The notes below the pieces were generated by a model. The model did no database searches, was not told where the DNA came from, and saw nothing but the letters and a program-made list of their open reading frames with translations. The translations under genes were made by a program, and so were the position numbers. Positions 1 through 7,912 of a DNA stretch of 64,000 nt are shown in pieces. The stretch comes from Opitutaceae bacterium. Its GTDB lineage: Bacteria; Verrucomicrobiota; Verrucomicrobiia; Opitutales; Opitutaceae. The DNA is taken from the NCBI GenBank assembly GCA_030693515.1, contig JAUYAK010000018.1, positions 1 through 64,000 of the forward strand, written 5' to 3'. Each line of letters starts with the position of its first letter. Positions within the stretch are counted from its first letter, which is position 1.

Positions 1-201
1 CACCCCGCCGGTCGTTCCACCCGGCCCAAGTCCACCCCCGCAACTTCCCTGCCCATGCCACTCGCCCGTTTCCATTCGCAAAAAAATCCCCTCGCACCCA
101 TCGGCCGGATTAAACAGTGAGTTTTTCAGAGGCTCCTTAAGTGTGAAAAGGATTCCAAGTGGGAGCCGGAAAACTTCGGTGGCCGCACCGAGTGGTTCGG
201 T

Positions 202-342
202 ATGCGACAATCAATAAGCTTGGAGACGATTGCCGCTGAAGCCGATCAAGTAAAAGCGGCCCAGAAATTCATGCTTACGGCGATGAGCGACGCGGAAAAC
301 TGGATGAACGAAAACCCGAACCTGCGCATTCGTGAGAAATGA
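202..342 (+). CDS. Possible small protein or remnant of a longer gene
   Basis: A 46-codon reading frame from ATG 202 to TGA 342. The frame stays open upstream to the stop at 118-120, and those extra codons also read like protein (for example KWEPENFGGRTEWFGM), but they contain no ATG, GTG or TTG. Composition is balanced, with helix-forming residues and an acidic/Asn-rich end. Codon use is more AT-rich than in the neighbouring genes. I do not recognise the family. Either a short protein starts at 202, or this is the 3' part of a gene whose 5' end was lost or frameshifted. Confidence 0.3.
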   Translation: MRQSISLETIAAEADQVKAAQKFMLTAMSDAENWMNENPNLRIREK

Positions 343-454
343 CGGGTTTGTTTGTCTGGCTGTGTGCAGGCTTCACGGGGCTGGTGTCTGGCACTATCCT
401 TTGGCGCCGTTTGACACGCTTGGTTAGCCCCCTAATCGTTCGCGCCTCATCACG

Positions 455-1639
455 ATGCCTTACACTGAAGATCGCGCCACCTGGTTCGAGGGCCAGGGCC
501 TTTGGCAGCATATCCCGGAGCGCGACTGGCGCGACTGGATCTGGCAGCTCAAGAACCGCCTCACGACCACCGAGCAGTTGGAGCGGCTGATGACGCTCAC
601 GCCGGACGAAAAGGCTGGCTGCGAGCACGCCAACCAGAAGCTGGCCCTCGCGATTACGCCGTATTTTTTCAACCTCATCGACCGCGACGATCCGGACTGC
701 CCGATCCGCAAGCAGGTGATCCCGCGCGCGGGTGAACTCGTCGTCAGTGAGGGCGAGATGCTCGACTCGCTCGACGAGGACGGCCACTCGCCGGTGCCCG
801 GCCTCGTCCACCGTTACCCGGATCGCGTGCTGTTTCTCGTGACGGATCGGTGCGCGGCGTATTGCCGCTACTGCACGCGGAGCCGGCTCGTCTCCAACGC
901 GCAGGACTACAATTTCCATCCGGAATACGAGCAGGGCCTGCGCTACATCGAGGCGCACCCGGAAGTGCGCGATGTGCTGCTCTCGGGCGGCGATCCCCTG
1001 CTGCTTTCGGACAAGAAACTGGAGCACCTCATCTCGCGGTTGCGGGCGATCAAGCACGTGGAGTTTATCCGCATCGGATCGCGCATCCCGGTGTTTCTGC
1101 CGCAGCGGATCACGCCGGAGCTCTGCGAGATTTTTAAAAAATACGGGCCGATTTGGATGAGCATCCATGTGAACCATCCGAAGGAGGCGACGGCCGAGCT
1201 GAAAGCCGCGTGCGAGCGGCTGGCGTTTGCGGGCGTGCCGCTCGGCAACCAGAGCGTGCTGCTCAAGGGCGTGAACGACGACGCCGAGGTGATGAAGGCC
1301 CTCGTGCACCGCCTGCTGCGGATGCGCGTGCGGCCCTACTACCTCTACCAGATGGACCTCATCACCGGTGGATCGCACTTCAAGGTCGATGTCCGCAAAG
1401 GCCTCGAGATCATCAAAGCGCTGCGCGGCCACACGACGGGTTACGCGGTGCCGCAATACGTGATCGATGCGCCCGGCGGCGGCGGCAAGGTGCCAATGAA
1501 CCCGGACTTCGTGGAAAAAATCACGGACGAGGAAATCATCTTCCGCAACTACGAGGGTCAGCGCTTCACCTATCCGCTGAAAGCCGAGCCGCGTGCCGTG
1601 CCGGCGGAGCCGATCGTCGAGGCGCGCGTGTTGGCGTAG
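455..1639 (+). CDS. kamA: KamA-family radical SAM enzyme, probable lysine 2,3-aminomutase
   Basis: Cytoplasmic radical SAM/PLP enzyme; the best-fitting reaction is conversion of L-lysine to L-beta-lysine. The [4Fe-4S] motif CAAYCRYC gives C133, C137 and C140 (CX3CX2C). The PLP lysine is K345 in PGGGGK. D301 (in YQMDL) and D338 (in VIDAPGG) match the two aspartates that hold the substrate amino group in clostridial lysine 2,3-aminomutase. At 394 aa it is nearer to the free-lysine enzymes (about 415 aa) than to the EF-P-modifying EpmB group (about 340 aa). An EpmB-like role is not excluded, but no efp or epmA gene is visible here. The ATG at 455 opens the conserved N-terminal region. The next gene is convergent, with only 9 bp between the two stop codons. 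Confidence 0.88.
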   Translation: MPYTEDRATWFEGQGLWQHIPERDWRDWIWQLKNRLTTTEQLERLMTLTPDEKAGCEHANQKLALAITPYFFNLIDRDDPDCPIRKQVIPRAGELVVSEGEMLDSLDEDGHSPVPGLVHRYPDRVLFLVTDRCAAYCRYCTRSRLVSNAQDYNFHPEYEQGLRYIEAHPEVRDVLLSGGDPLLLSDKKLEHLISRLRAIKHVEFIRIGSRIPVFLPQRITPELCEIFKKYGPIWMSIHVNHPKEATAELKAACERLAFAGVPLGNQSVLLKGVNDDAEVMKALVHRLLRMRVRPYYLYQMDLITGGSHFKVDVRKGLEIIKALRGHTTGYAVPQYVIDAPGGGGKVPMNPDFVEKITDEEIIFRNYEGQRFTYPLKAEPRAVPAEPIVEARVLA

Positions 1640-1648
1640 CGCGGTGCT

Positions 1649-2389
1649 TCAGCGCAACGAGAAGGTGGCTGCGACGGTGGCCGTGATCGTTTTCTCGAGG
1701 GAGCTGCGGTCGTTGTTGCCCTCCCAGCTCGTGGAGCCGGAGTGGAGCGGGTTGATTTGCACGACGCCCATGCGCGCGGAGCGCAGTTCGTGCAACGCGC
1801 GGCGGCCTTGCGCGGCGATCTGCTCGGCGCGGAGGCGGGCGTCGCGGGTGGCCTCGGCCATCATCTCGACCTTGGCTTCGCCGGCCTTGGTGTAGATGAA
1901 CTCGAGGCCGTCGGACACCAACGCGATGCCATCGCCAAGCAGCGCGGAGGAATCGGTGCCGAGACGCGGCACGCCGTCGATGTCATCGGAGCTGACTTCG
2001 AGGCGTTGAATGAGCCGGTAACCGATCCGGCGCTGGACGGTCTCGCCGTCGTCGTCCTTGGCCCGCGCGGTGACTTCGCGGAACTGCACGGGAGCGATGG
2101 TGAATTCGGCTACGCCGCGGCCACGGAGGAAGCGCTCCACCTTGGCGAGATCGGCGGCGAGTTTCTCGTGGGCGCCAAGGAGCGAGGCATCCTCGGTCGC
2201 GAAGCTCGCACGCCAGATGACGAGATCGGAGCGGACGTTCTTGCGGGCGGAGCCGGTGACGTTGACGACCTGGGTCTCGGCGATGCGCGTCCAGGCGCCG
2301 GCGACAGTGAGCGAGGCGAAGGCGAGGCCGCCGGCGAGAAAGAGGCCGGCGAGCAGGCCGAAGAGGTGAGGGCGGGAGGAAGTTTCCAT
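1649..2389 (-). CDS. SIMPL-domain (DUF541) protein, membrane-anchored or secreted
   Basis: A 246-aa protein with a hydrophobic N-terminal segment (LFGLLAGLFLAGGLAFASLTVAG, roughly residues 9-31), which is either an uncleaved anchor or a signal peptide. It is followed by one SIMPL/DUF541 domain (about residues 40-245). Family hallmarks are the opening VVNVTGSARKNVRSD strand and the later IALVSDGLEFIYTK and ARLRAEQIAAQGRR segments. SIMPL proteins are periplasmic or surface proteins of poorly defined role. An in-frame ATG exists 90 bp further upstream, but the start at 2389 places the hydrophobic segment at the N-terminus as expected. Confidence 0.8.
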   Translation of the reverse strand: METSSRPHLFGLLAGLFLAGGLAFASLTVAGAWTRIAETQVVNVTGSARKNVRSDLVIWRASFATEDASLLGAHEKLAADLAKVERFLRGRGVAEFTIAPVQFREVTARAKDDDGETVQRRIGYRLIQRLEVSSDDIDGVPRLGTDSSALLGDGIALVSDGLEFIYTKAGEAKVEMMAEATRDARLRAEQIAAQGRRALHELRSARMGVVQINPLHSGSTSWEGNNDRSSLEKTITATVAATFSLR

Positions 2390-2535
2390 GATGGGTCGGG
2401 TGCGCCACGAGACGTCGTGGAGCGCATCGCCGATGTCCAAGGAAACTCGTTCACAACGGCGCGGTGCGGCGGTGGACAAGTGGGCGCGTTTCGCGCTTGC
2501 GTGGCGCGAGGCGACTCAGGCCTCGCGCCGCCGGC

Positions 2536-5500
2536 TCACGGCACCTCGTAAATCTCGAGCAGCGCGACGCCCTCGGCGCCGGCTTTGCCCTTGACCTCGA
2601 CGGTGTAGGGGCCGGGAGGCAGCGTAATGAGCATCGCGGCGTCTTCACTGCCGCCGGCAAGTTGGAAGGCGCCGGCCCGGGTGCTGGCGGCGACGATGGC
2701 GGCGGCATTTTCCGCCGCGCCCCAGCGGTCATTGGCCGCGATCGGGGTGGAGCCGGAGTAAACGGTGAGCACGGGATCCGCGAGCGTGCCGGCGACGCCG
2801 AAGGCTCCGAGCGTGGGGCCGACCGCGCGGATGAGCATGCGTTTGCTGGCCGCGCCTTGGACGACGAACCCGCCGATGAGCACACCGGCGCCGGAGCGCA
2901 CGCGGGCGCGAGTGGAGAGGTTCACCGTGCGGCCGGTATCGTCGAGTTCGTAGAGTTCGGCGAGGCTGAGGCCGGGTTGGCCGGAGGCCGGCGTGACCTC
3001 GACCGTGTAGGTGCCGGAAGGCAGTTCAGGCGACAGCGCGGAGTCGCGCACTCCGGTCGAGAGAGGGAAGGCGCCCACGGCCTGAGCGTAGCCGCCCATG
3101 CTGAGGGCGCTCGAACCTGTTTGCCAGCCGAGGTTGCGCGCGAGTTCGCGGCCGGTGCCGGTGGAGACTTTCAGCAGAGGATCGGGGAGCGCGCCGGGGA
3201 CGCCGAAGGCGGTGAGGCCCGGCCCGATGCCACGCGCGAGGTAGCGCTTCGCCGTGGTGTCGGCGACCACGACACCGGCCACAAGGGCATCCTCGCCGGT
3301 GCCGGCGATGGCGCGGCTGGAGAGATTGATGAGGCGGGAGCGCGGGGTGAGCGGCGTCGAGGCGTCTCCACCGACGGCGGAACTCCACGGGCTGCCGGGG
3401 AAAGTGTCGCGAAGGTCCTCGCGGTAGCTGCGGACGTGGACATTGGTATTGGCGGCAACGGTGAGGCTGGCGGTCGTCACCATGGCGCCGGGCGCGACAT
3501 CGCCGCCGAGCGAGCGGGGATCGGAGCCGTCGAGCGTGTAGACGAGCTTGGCGCCGGCGGGAGCGGTGAAGGTGATGGTCGACCCGGAGGCCATGACGGC
3601 CGGGGCGGCGAGGAATTGGCGATCGATCCACTGCGCACGCACGGTAACCCAGCCCTTGAGGTGATCAATTTGGCCCGTATGGGTGCCGTAAACGGCGGGG
3701 GCATTGTCCGGCCAGCGGGCGGCGTCGCGCGCGGCGGCTTCAGGCCCGATTTCGGCGCCTTGTTCACCGACGAGTTTGATCAGGCTGGAGTTGGAGAGCT
3801 CACCTTTGCGCAGCGATTGCCAGCGGTCGACCCACTCCTGCATGAACTCGGGATCGCGGGCGAGGACACCCCACCAGCCGGTGTTCCAGACATCGGTGCC
3901 GCCGAGGCCGAACCACGTGTCCCAGCGGAAGGAGCGCTCATCCCAATAGGAGCCGAAGGCGCGATCGAAATCCCAGATGGGGCCGGCGGCGAGCTTGCCG
4001 CCGCGATCCTTGGTGAAATAGGCACTCTTAACCAAGGCGTCAGGATTGCACGAGAAGGTGTTCAGGATGTGATGATCCACCCAGGAGGAGCGGTCGAGGT
4101 AGTCCAGATAGGTGCGTTGGGCGAAGCCGGTGGCGCTGTCGGCGTAGAGGGCGTCCTCCATGCTTTGGACGTAGTTGCGGATGTAGTCGACCTGCGCAGG
4201 GGCGGCGTCGCTGGCCTTGGGGTAAACGAGGACGACGGAGGACTGGCCGTTCTCGGGGATGCCGCGATGGGTAAGCCAGCCGATCTCGTCGGGGTCGCGG
4301 CTGTCGATCTTCAGGATGTAGCCGCCGGTGATGGCCGGGGCGGTGAGGTCGATGCCGGAGAGGGGCTTGAGGTTTACGCGATCAGCACCGAGTTCGATGC
4401 GCTCGGTGAGGACATAGATTCCGGCGTAGTCGGTGGGGTCGAGGTCGCCCCCGTTGGCGTTGAAAAAGACCTCGGCGAATTTCGTGCGCGGCGCCCAGCG
4501 GCCGATGCGATTGGAAAGGGTGTAGAGGAACGAATTGTTGATGTAGCTGAAATCAAAGGACCAGGGTCCGATGAGGGCCCATTTGTTGTTGGCCGGCAGA
4601 TTAAGCAGCGGGTGATCAGCCGCGGCGCCATTCGAATCGGTGAGAGAGAGGGTGTAGCTTTTCTTGGGGAACTCAGCCGAGGATGAACCGCGAACCGTGG
4701 CTGTCAGCGGAGCAGTGAACGAAGGACCGTCGCTGAATGAGGGCCATCCGCTGGTTTGAGGATCGTAGACGTTCAGCCAAGACGCATGGTTGATCCCGTC
4801 TTTTACGAGCGGGCCGGAGCCCATGGTATCGAGGACCAACAGCGGCAGTTTGCTCGAGAAACCCGCAAGTCCCGGGCTGATCTTGGTGTAGGCGGCAGTG
4901 GTGGTGCGGCTGGTGTTCGTGCCGTCGGCCGAGAACACGGCGGCGCGAATGACCACGGAAGTGTTCACCGGGATCGGGCCGGTGTAGATCGGAGAGGTGG
5001 CGGTGGGCTCTGCCAACACAGCGCCGGAGGTCGGCTGAGCCATGATGTAGCGGATGTGCTGGCCGGAGTGGGCGCCGGAAAGCTGCAGGGTGAAGCCGCT
5101 TGTGAAAGGTCCGGAGACTCGAGAGAATGCGGCGGTTTCAGACATCGCGCTGCTGCCCGCGGGGGCATTTGCCGCGCCGGGAGTTGGGCGGCTCAAATAG
5201 GCGGGGTTCCCGAGTGAACCGTTTGCGTTAGGTGCCAGGCCGTAGGCGACATCGGGGGTTTGTTGGGGAAACTTGGGGGCGAACTCGGTGGTGACAGTCG
5301 AACCATCGGGCCGCACGAGGGCGAGATACTCGCCTTGGGCATTGAGAGAAAAATTCGTGTGCAACATCGCGCCCGGGATTCGGCGGTCCTTGCCGGAGGC
5401 GAAGACCACTAGGTGTCCGCCAGCCGGCAAGACTACGGAAGGAAACTGCCATTTGGTCTTGTTCGTTGCGGAATCAGTGAGAAACCAGCCTGACAGGTCA

Positions 5501-5688
5501 GTGGCGCCGCCATCTGGGTTGTGAATCTCGATCCAGTCCGAGTAGGCTCCGTCCTCGTCCGCGAGTGTCGTGGCGTTGGATGCCATGAACTCACTAATCA
5601 CCGGGGCTGCTTGTAGGGAAGCAGTGGCCAACGTGAGCAACAGGATGAGGCTCGAGCGGACCCGATGGAATTTTGAAACGTGACGCAT
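2536..5688 (-). CDS. Secreted CotH-kinase protein with lamin-tail domain and two C-terminal repeats
   Basis: A 1050-aa exported protein. Domain order: signal peptide (ending near SLQAA, residue 28); lamin-tail domain at about 30-150 (ISEFMASNATTL, YSDWIEIHNP); a segment resembling the chitobiase/FN3-associated region; CotH kinase domain at about 270-640, with the metal-binding WDFDRAFGS motif near residue 570; a second chitobiase-like segment (VYTLDGSDP); and two related beta-rich repeats of about 120 aa at the C-terminus, each with (R/G)AIGP- or GIGP-like and PG(P/T)YTVEV signatures. CotH proteins phosphorylate spore-coat proteins in Bacillus; the targets of secreted bacterial homologues are unknown. 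The start at 5688 was preferred over one 21 bp upstream because it fits the signal peptide. It is divergent from the PhoD gene, which carries the same C-terminal domain. Confidence 0.82.
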   Translation of the reverse strand: MRHVSKFHRVRSSLILLLTLATASLQAAPVISEFMASNATTLADEDGAYSDWIEIHNPDGGATDLSGWFLTDSATNKTKWQFPSVVLPAGGHLVVFASGKDRRIPGAMLHTNFSLNAQGEYLALVRPDGSTVTTEFAPKFPQQTPDVAYGLAPNANGSLGNPAYLSRPTPGAANAPAGSSAMSETAAFSRVSGPFTSGFTLQLSGAHSGQHIRYIMAQPTSGAVLAEPTATSPIYTGPIPVNTSVVIRAAVFSADGTNTSRTTTAAYTKISPGLAGFSSKLPLLVLDTMGSGPLVKDGINHASWLNVYDPQTSGWPSFSDGPSFTAPLTATVRGSSSAEFPKKSYTLSLTDSNGAAADHPLLNLPANNKWALIGPWSFDFSYINNSFLYTLSNRIGRWAPRTKFAEVFFNANGGDLDPTDYAGIYVLTERIELGADRVNLKPLSGIDLTAPAITGGYILKIDSRDPDEIGWLTHRGIPENGQSSVVLVYPKASDAAPAQVDYIRNYVQSMEDALYADSATGFAQRTYLDYLDRSSWVDHHILNTFSCNPDALVKSAYFTKDRGGKLAAGPIWDFDRAFGSYWDERSFRWDTWFGLGGTDVWNTGWWGVLARDPEFMQEWVDRWQSLRKGELSNSSLIKLVGEQGAEIGPEAAARDAARWPDNAPAVYGTHTGQIDHLKGWVTVRAQWIDRQFLAAPAVMASGSTITFTAPAGAKLVYTLDGSDPRSLGGDVAPGAMVTTASLTVAANTNVHVRSYREDLRDTFPGSPWSSAVGGDASTPLTPRSRLINLSSRAIAGTGEDALVAGVVVADTTAKRYLARGIGPGLTAFGVPGALPDPLLKVSTGTGRELARNLGWQTGSSALSMGGYAQAVGAFPLSTGVRDSALSPELPSGTYTVEVTPASGQPGLSLAELYELDDTGRTVNLSTRARVRSGAGVLIGGFVVQGAASKRMLIRAVGPTLGAFGVAGTLADPVLTVYSGSTPIAANDRWGAAENAAAIVAASTRAGAFQLAGGSEDAAMLITLPPGPYTVEVKGKAGAEGVALLEIYEVP

Positions 5689-5918
5689 GGTTGATTGAAG
5701 TCGTTCCAATGACGACCGGACTCGCGACTTGGTTAAAGCCTGTGCCTAATAAAAACATGCGAATTCAAAAAAGTGAGATGGCACGTAGTATGGCAACGGG
5801 TAGTCTCGCGCATTTATTCTTTCCATTCATGCGTTTGCATACGTAGCTCACATCAGCCGTTCGCAAGAAATTTACTTGCCGCTAGGCGAGAGGCGGGAAA
5901 GATAGGGGCTATACCCCG
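5689..5918. promoter_or_regulatory. Divergent intergenic region, AT-richer than its surroundings
   Basis: About 230 bp separate the divergent CotH and PhoD starts. The stretch 5745-5880 is clearly more AT-rich than neighbouring DNA, as expected for back-to-back promoters, but no -35/-10 pair could be assigned with confidence. A short GGGG-CTATA-CCCC hairpin (5905-5917) sits directly in front of the PhoD ATG and could hinder ribosome access. Confidence 0.35.
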
Positions 5919-7637
5919 ATGACGTTTCTTCGCTCCATCTCAGCCGCTTTCCTCGGAACGATTTGCGCCACGGGTTTTGCCCAGTCGGCCGCATCGTTTA
6001 TAGGTGGCGCGTGGTCGGGAAATGTCAGCACCACTACGGCTACAGTCGCGGTGCGGCTAAACACGACGGGCGTGAAGGTGCGGCTGCAAGTGAGCGAAAA
6101 AGAAAGCCTCACCCCGGCGGTTTTCTCGTCTACGGTCACGACGGCGGCTAACAGTGGCAACACCGCCAAGCTCTCCGTGCAGGGCCTTAAGCCCGACACC
6201 GATTACTATTACGGCATCGAAGTCGCGGGTGTGCTTCGCAGCGAGACGGTCTCGCGCGGCCGCTTCCGCACATTTCCTCTTGGCAAGTCTTCCTTTCGCA
6301 TCGCGTTTGGCTCGTGCGGTGATTTCCGCGCACCCGATCAGAGTGTGTATGACGCCATCATGCGCGAGCGTCCGCTCCTGTTCATCAACATGGGCGACAT
6401 GCACTACAGCGATACCAACAGCGCCAATCCCGACGAGTATCGCTGGAACTACGACAACGTCTCCGGTCACCGTGAACAAGGTGCTCTCTACCGCAGCGTC
6501 CCCATGGCCTACATGTGGGATGACCACGATTTCGCCGGCAATGATTCGGACACCACCTTTGTCGGCCGCGATGCCGCCCGTCAGGTTTACCGTGAACGCG
6601 TGCCGCACTACGCGATCGGGCCCACCGGCGGTTCGATTGGGCAGGCTTTTACCATCGGTCGCGTGCGCTTCATCATGACGGATCTCCGCAGCGCGTCGTC
6701 CCCCGCCACGCTCCGCGACACTGCTTCCAAGACCAAGCTCGGCACAGCGCAGAAGGCATGGTTCAAGCAGGAACTCATCAATGCCCGCGACAGCGGTTTC
6801 CCGCTGGTTGTCTGGGTGAATCCTGATCCGTGGATCGGCGCGGCTGAGGTCGGCGAGGACACGTGGGCCGGCTACACGACCGAACGCACCGAGATTGCCA
6901 ATTTCATCCGCGATAATCGTATCAACAATCTCGTCGTCCTTTCGGGTGACATGCACGGCCTCGCGGTCGACGACGGCACCAACTCGGACTATGCCACCGG
7001 CGGCGGCGCCCCCCTCACCGTGCTCCACGCGGCGGCCCTCACCAGCAACGGCTCGCTGAAGGGCGGCCCCTACTCCGCTGGTGTGATTCCCGGCACGCAG
7101 CAATACGGGATTCTTGAGGTATACGACAACGGCAGCGACAGCGTGGCCTGCCGCTTCCTCGGCAAGAAGGTCGGCGAGGGTGCCAAGCTCACGCACATCT
7201 TCAGTGGTTCGACCAAGGGCTCCAAGGATCACGCCATCGTCAACATCTCCACCCTTGCTCGGCTCGCGTCGGGCGACGACGCGCTGGTGAGCGGTTTTGT
7301 CATCTCCGGTGCGTCTGAGCGCCGCGTGTTGGTCCGCGCCATCGGGCCCACGCTCGCCGCGTTCGGCATCAATGATGCGCTGGCTCGTCCCGTCCTGACG
7401 GTCCATCAAGCTGGGCGGCTCATCGCGACAAATTCCGCTTGGGCTGGTCCTACGCCTGCCGCGACCGAGGCGACGCTCGATGCCTTTGACCGGGCCGGAG
7501 CCTTCCGTCTCGTGGACGAAACCAGCCGCGACACCGTCTTGCTCCTTTCGTTGTCGCCCGGGCCCTACACGGTGCAGGTGAAGAGTGGCGATGCCACGCC
7601 GGGTGCCACGCTCCTCGAAGTCTACGACTTGCCCTGA
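5919..7637 (+). CDS. PhoD-type metallophosphatase with C-terminal adhesion-like domain
   Basis: A 572-aa exported phosphatase/phosphodiesterase of the PhoD-like family. A signal peptide ends near ATGFAQSA. An N-terminal beta-sandwich (about 25-130) precedes the calcineurin-like core with the metal-ligand blocks FGSCGDFR, INMGDMHYSD (near residue 158), MWDDHDFAGND and VVLSGDMHG. Residues from about 445 to the end form a separate beta-rich domain (RVLVRAIGPTLAAFG ... LSPGPYTVQVK) that is homologous to the two C-terminal repeats of the divergent CotH protein. Likely acts outside the cytoplasmic membrane on organic phosphates; the substrate cannot be told from sequence. Confidence 0.85.
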   Translation: MTFLRSISAAFLGTICATGFAQSAASFIGGAWSGNVSTTTATVAVRLNTTGVKVRLQVSEKESLTPAVFSSTVTTAANSGNTAKLSVQGLKPDTDYYYGIEVAGVLRSETVSRGRFRTFPLGKSSFRIAFGSCGDFRAPDQSVYDAIMRERPLLFINMGDMHYSDTNSANPDEYRWNYDNVSGHREQGALYRSVPMAYMWDDHDFAGNDSDTTFVGRDAARQVYRERVPHYAIGPTGGSIGQAFTIGRVRFIMTDLRSASSPATLRDTASKTKLGTAQKAWFKQELINARDSGFPLVVWVNPDPWIGAAEVGEDTWAGYTTERTEIANFIRDNRINNLVVLSGDMHGLAVDDGTNSDYATGGGAPLTVLHAAALTSNGSLKGGPYSAGVIPGTQQYGILEVYDNGSDSVACRFLGKKVGEGAKLTHIFSGSTKGSKDHAIVNISTLARLASGDDALVSGFVISGASERRVLVRAIGPTLAAFGINDALARPVLTVHQAGRLIATNSAWAGPTPAATEATLDAFDRAGAFRLVDETSRDTVLLLSLSPGPYTVQVKSGDATPGATLLEVYDLP

Positions 7638-7730
7638 GGCTGGAAGCCGAGGGCTGCGTTTCGGCGCCGCGATCTCGTGCTGACACAGATTCCGCTTGCG
7701 CGGTCCAGTCACCCTGTCGTTTTGTGCCCG

Positions 7731-7834
7731 CGCCTGTAGGGGAGCCTCGCGCGCGAGGCTGAGATTTGTGGCACGCCCGGCCGCTCGACCCTTCGAACCT
7801 GAACGGATCATGCCGACGAAGGAAACAGCAGGCG
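7731..7834 (+). promoter_or_regulatory. TPP riboswitch (THI element)
   Basis: The conserved thiamin pyrophosphate aptamer is legible. P1 pairs 7731-7736 (CGCCTG) with 7829-7834 (CAGGCG). A GCC/GGC-closed P3 hairpin leads into CTGAGA at 7759-7764. The 3' core at 7788-7828 contains ACCCTTCGAACCTGA, then CGGATCATGCCG, then ACGAAGGAAAC, all matching the family consensus. It lies 79 bp upstream of the TonB receptor start and is followed by a terminator hairpin. The expected behaviour is repression when TPP is plentiful. Confidence 0.93.
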
Positions 7835-7850
7835 CCGCGGTCGCGCCATT

Positions 7851-7876
7851 GGGTGCGGGGTGAGCGCCCCTTTTTT
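7851..7876 (+). terminator. Riboswitch expression-platform terminator
   Basis: Hairpin GGGTGC (7851-7856) / GCGCCC (7864-7869), followed after one C by six Ts (7871-7876). It sits 17 bp after the TPP aptamer and 37 bp before the receptor ATG, so control is most likely by transcription attenuation. Confidence 0.75.
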
Positions 7877-7912
7877 CGGGAGTCTTGTCCGGGTTCACAG
7901 GCTACCACGCCC

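Noticed and set aside
2464-4686. 740-codon plus-strand frame opposite the CotH gene
   Set aside because: It is antisense to a gene with clear domains and a signal peptide. Its translation is a low-complexity Gly/Ala/Glu-rich mirror, typical of high-GC shadow frames.
7766-7912. Earlier start for the TonB receptor at 7766
   Set aside because: This start lies inside the TPP riboswitch. The signal peptide begins at ATG 7913.
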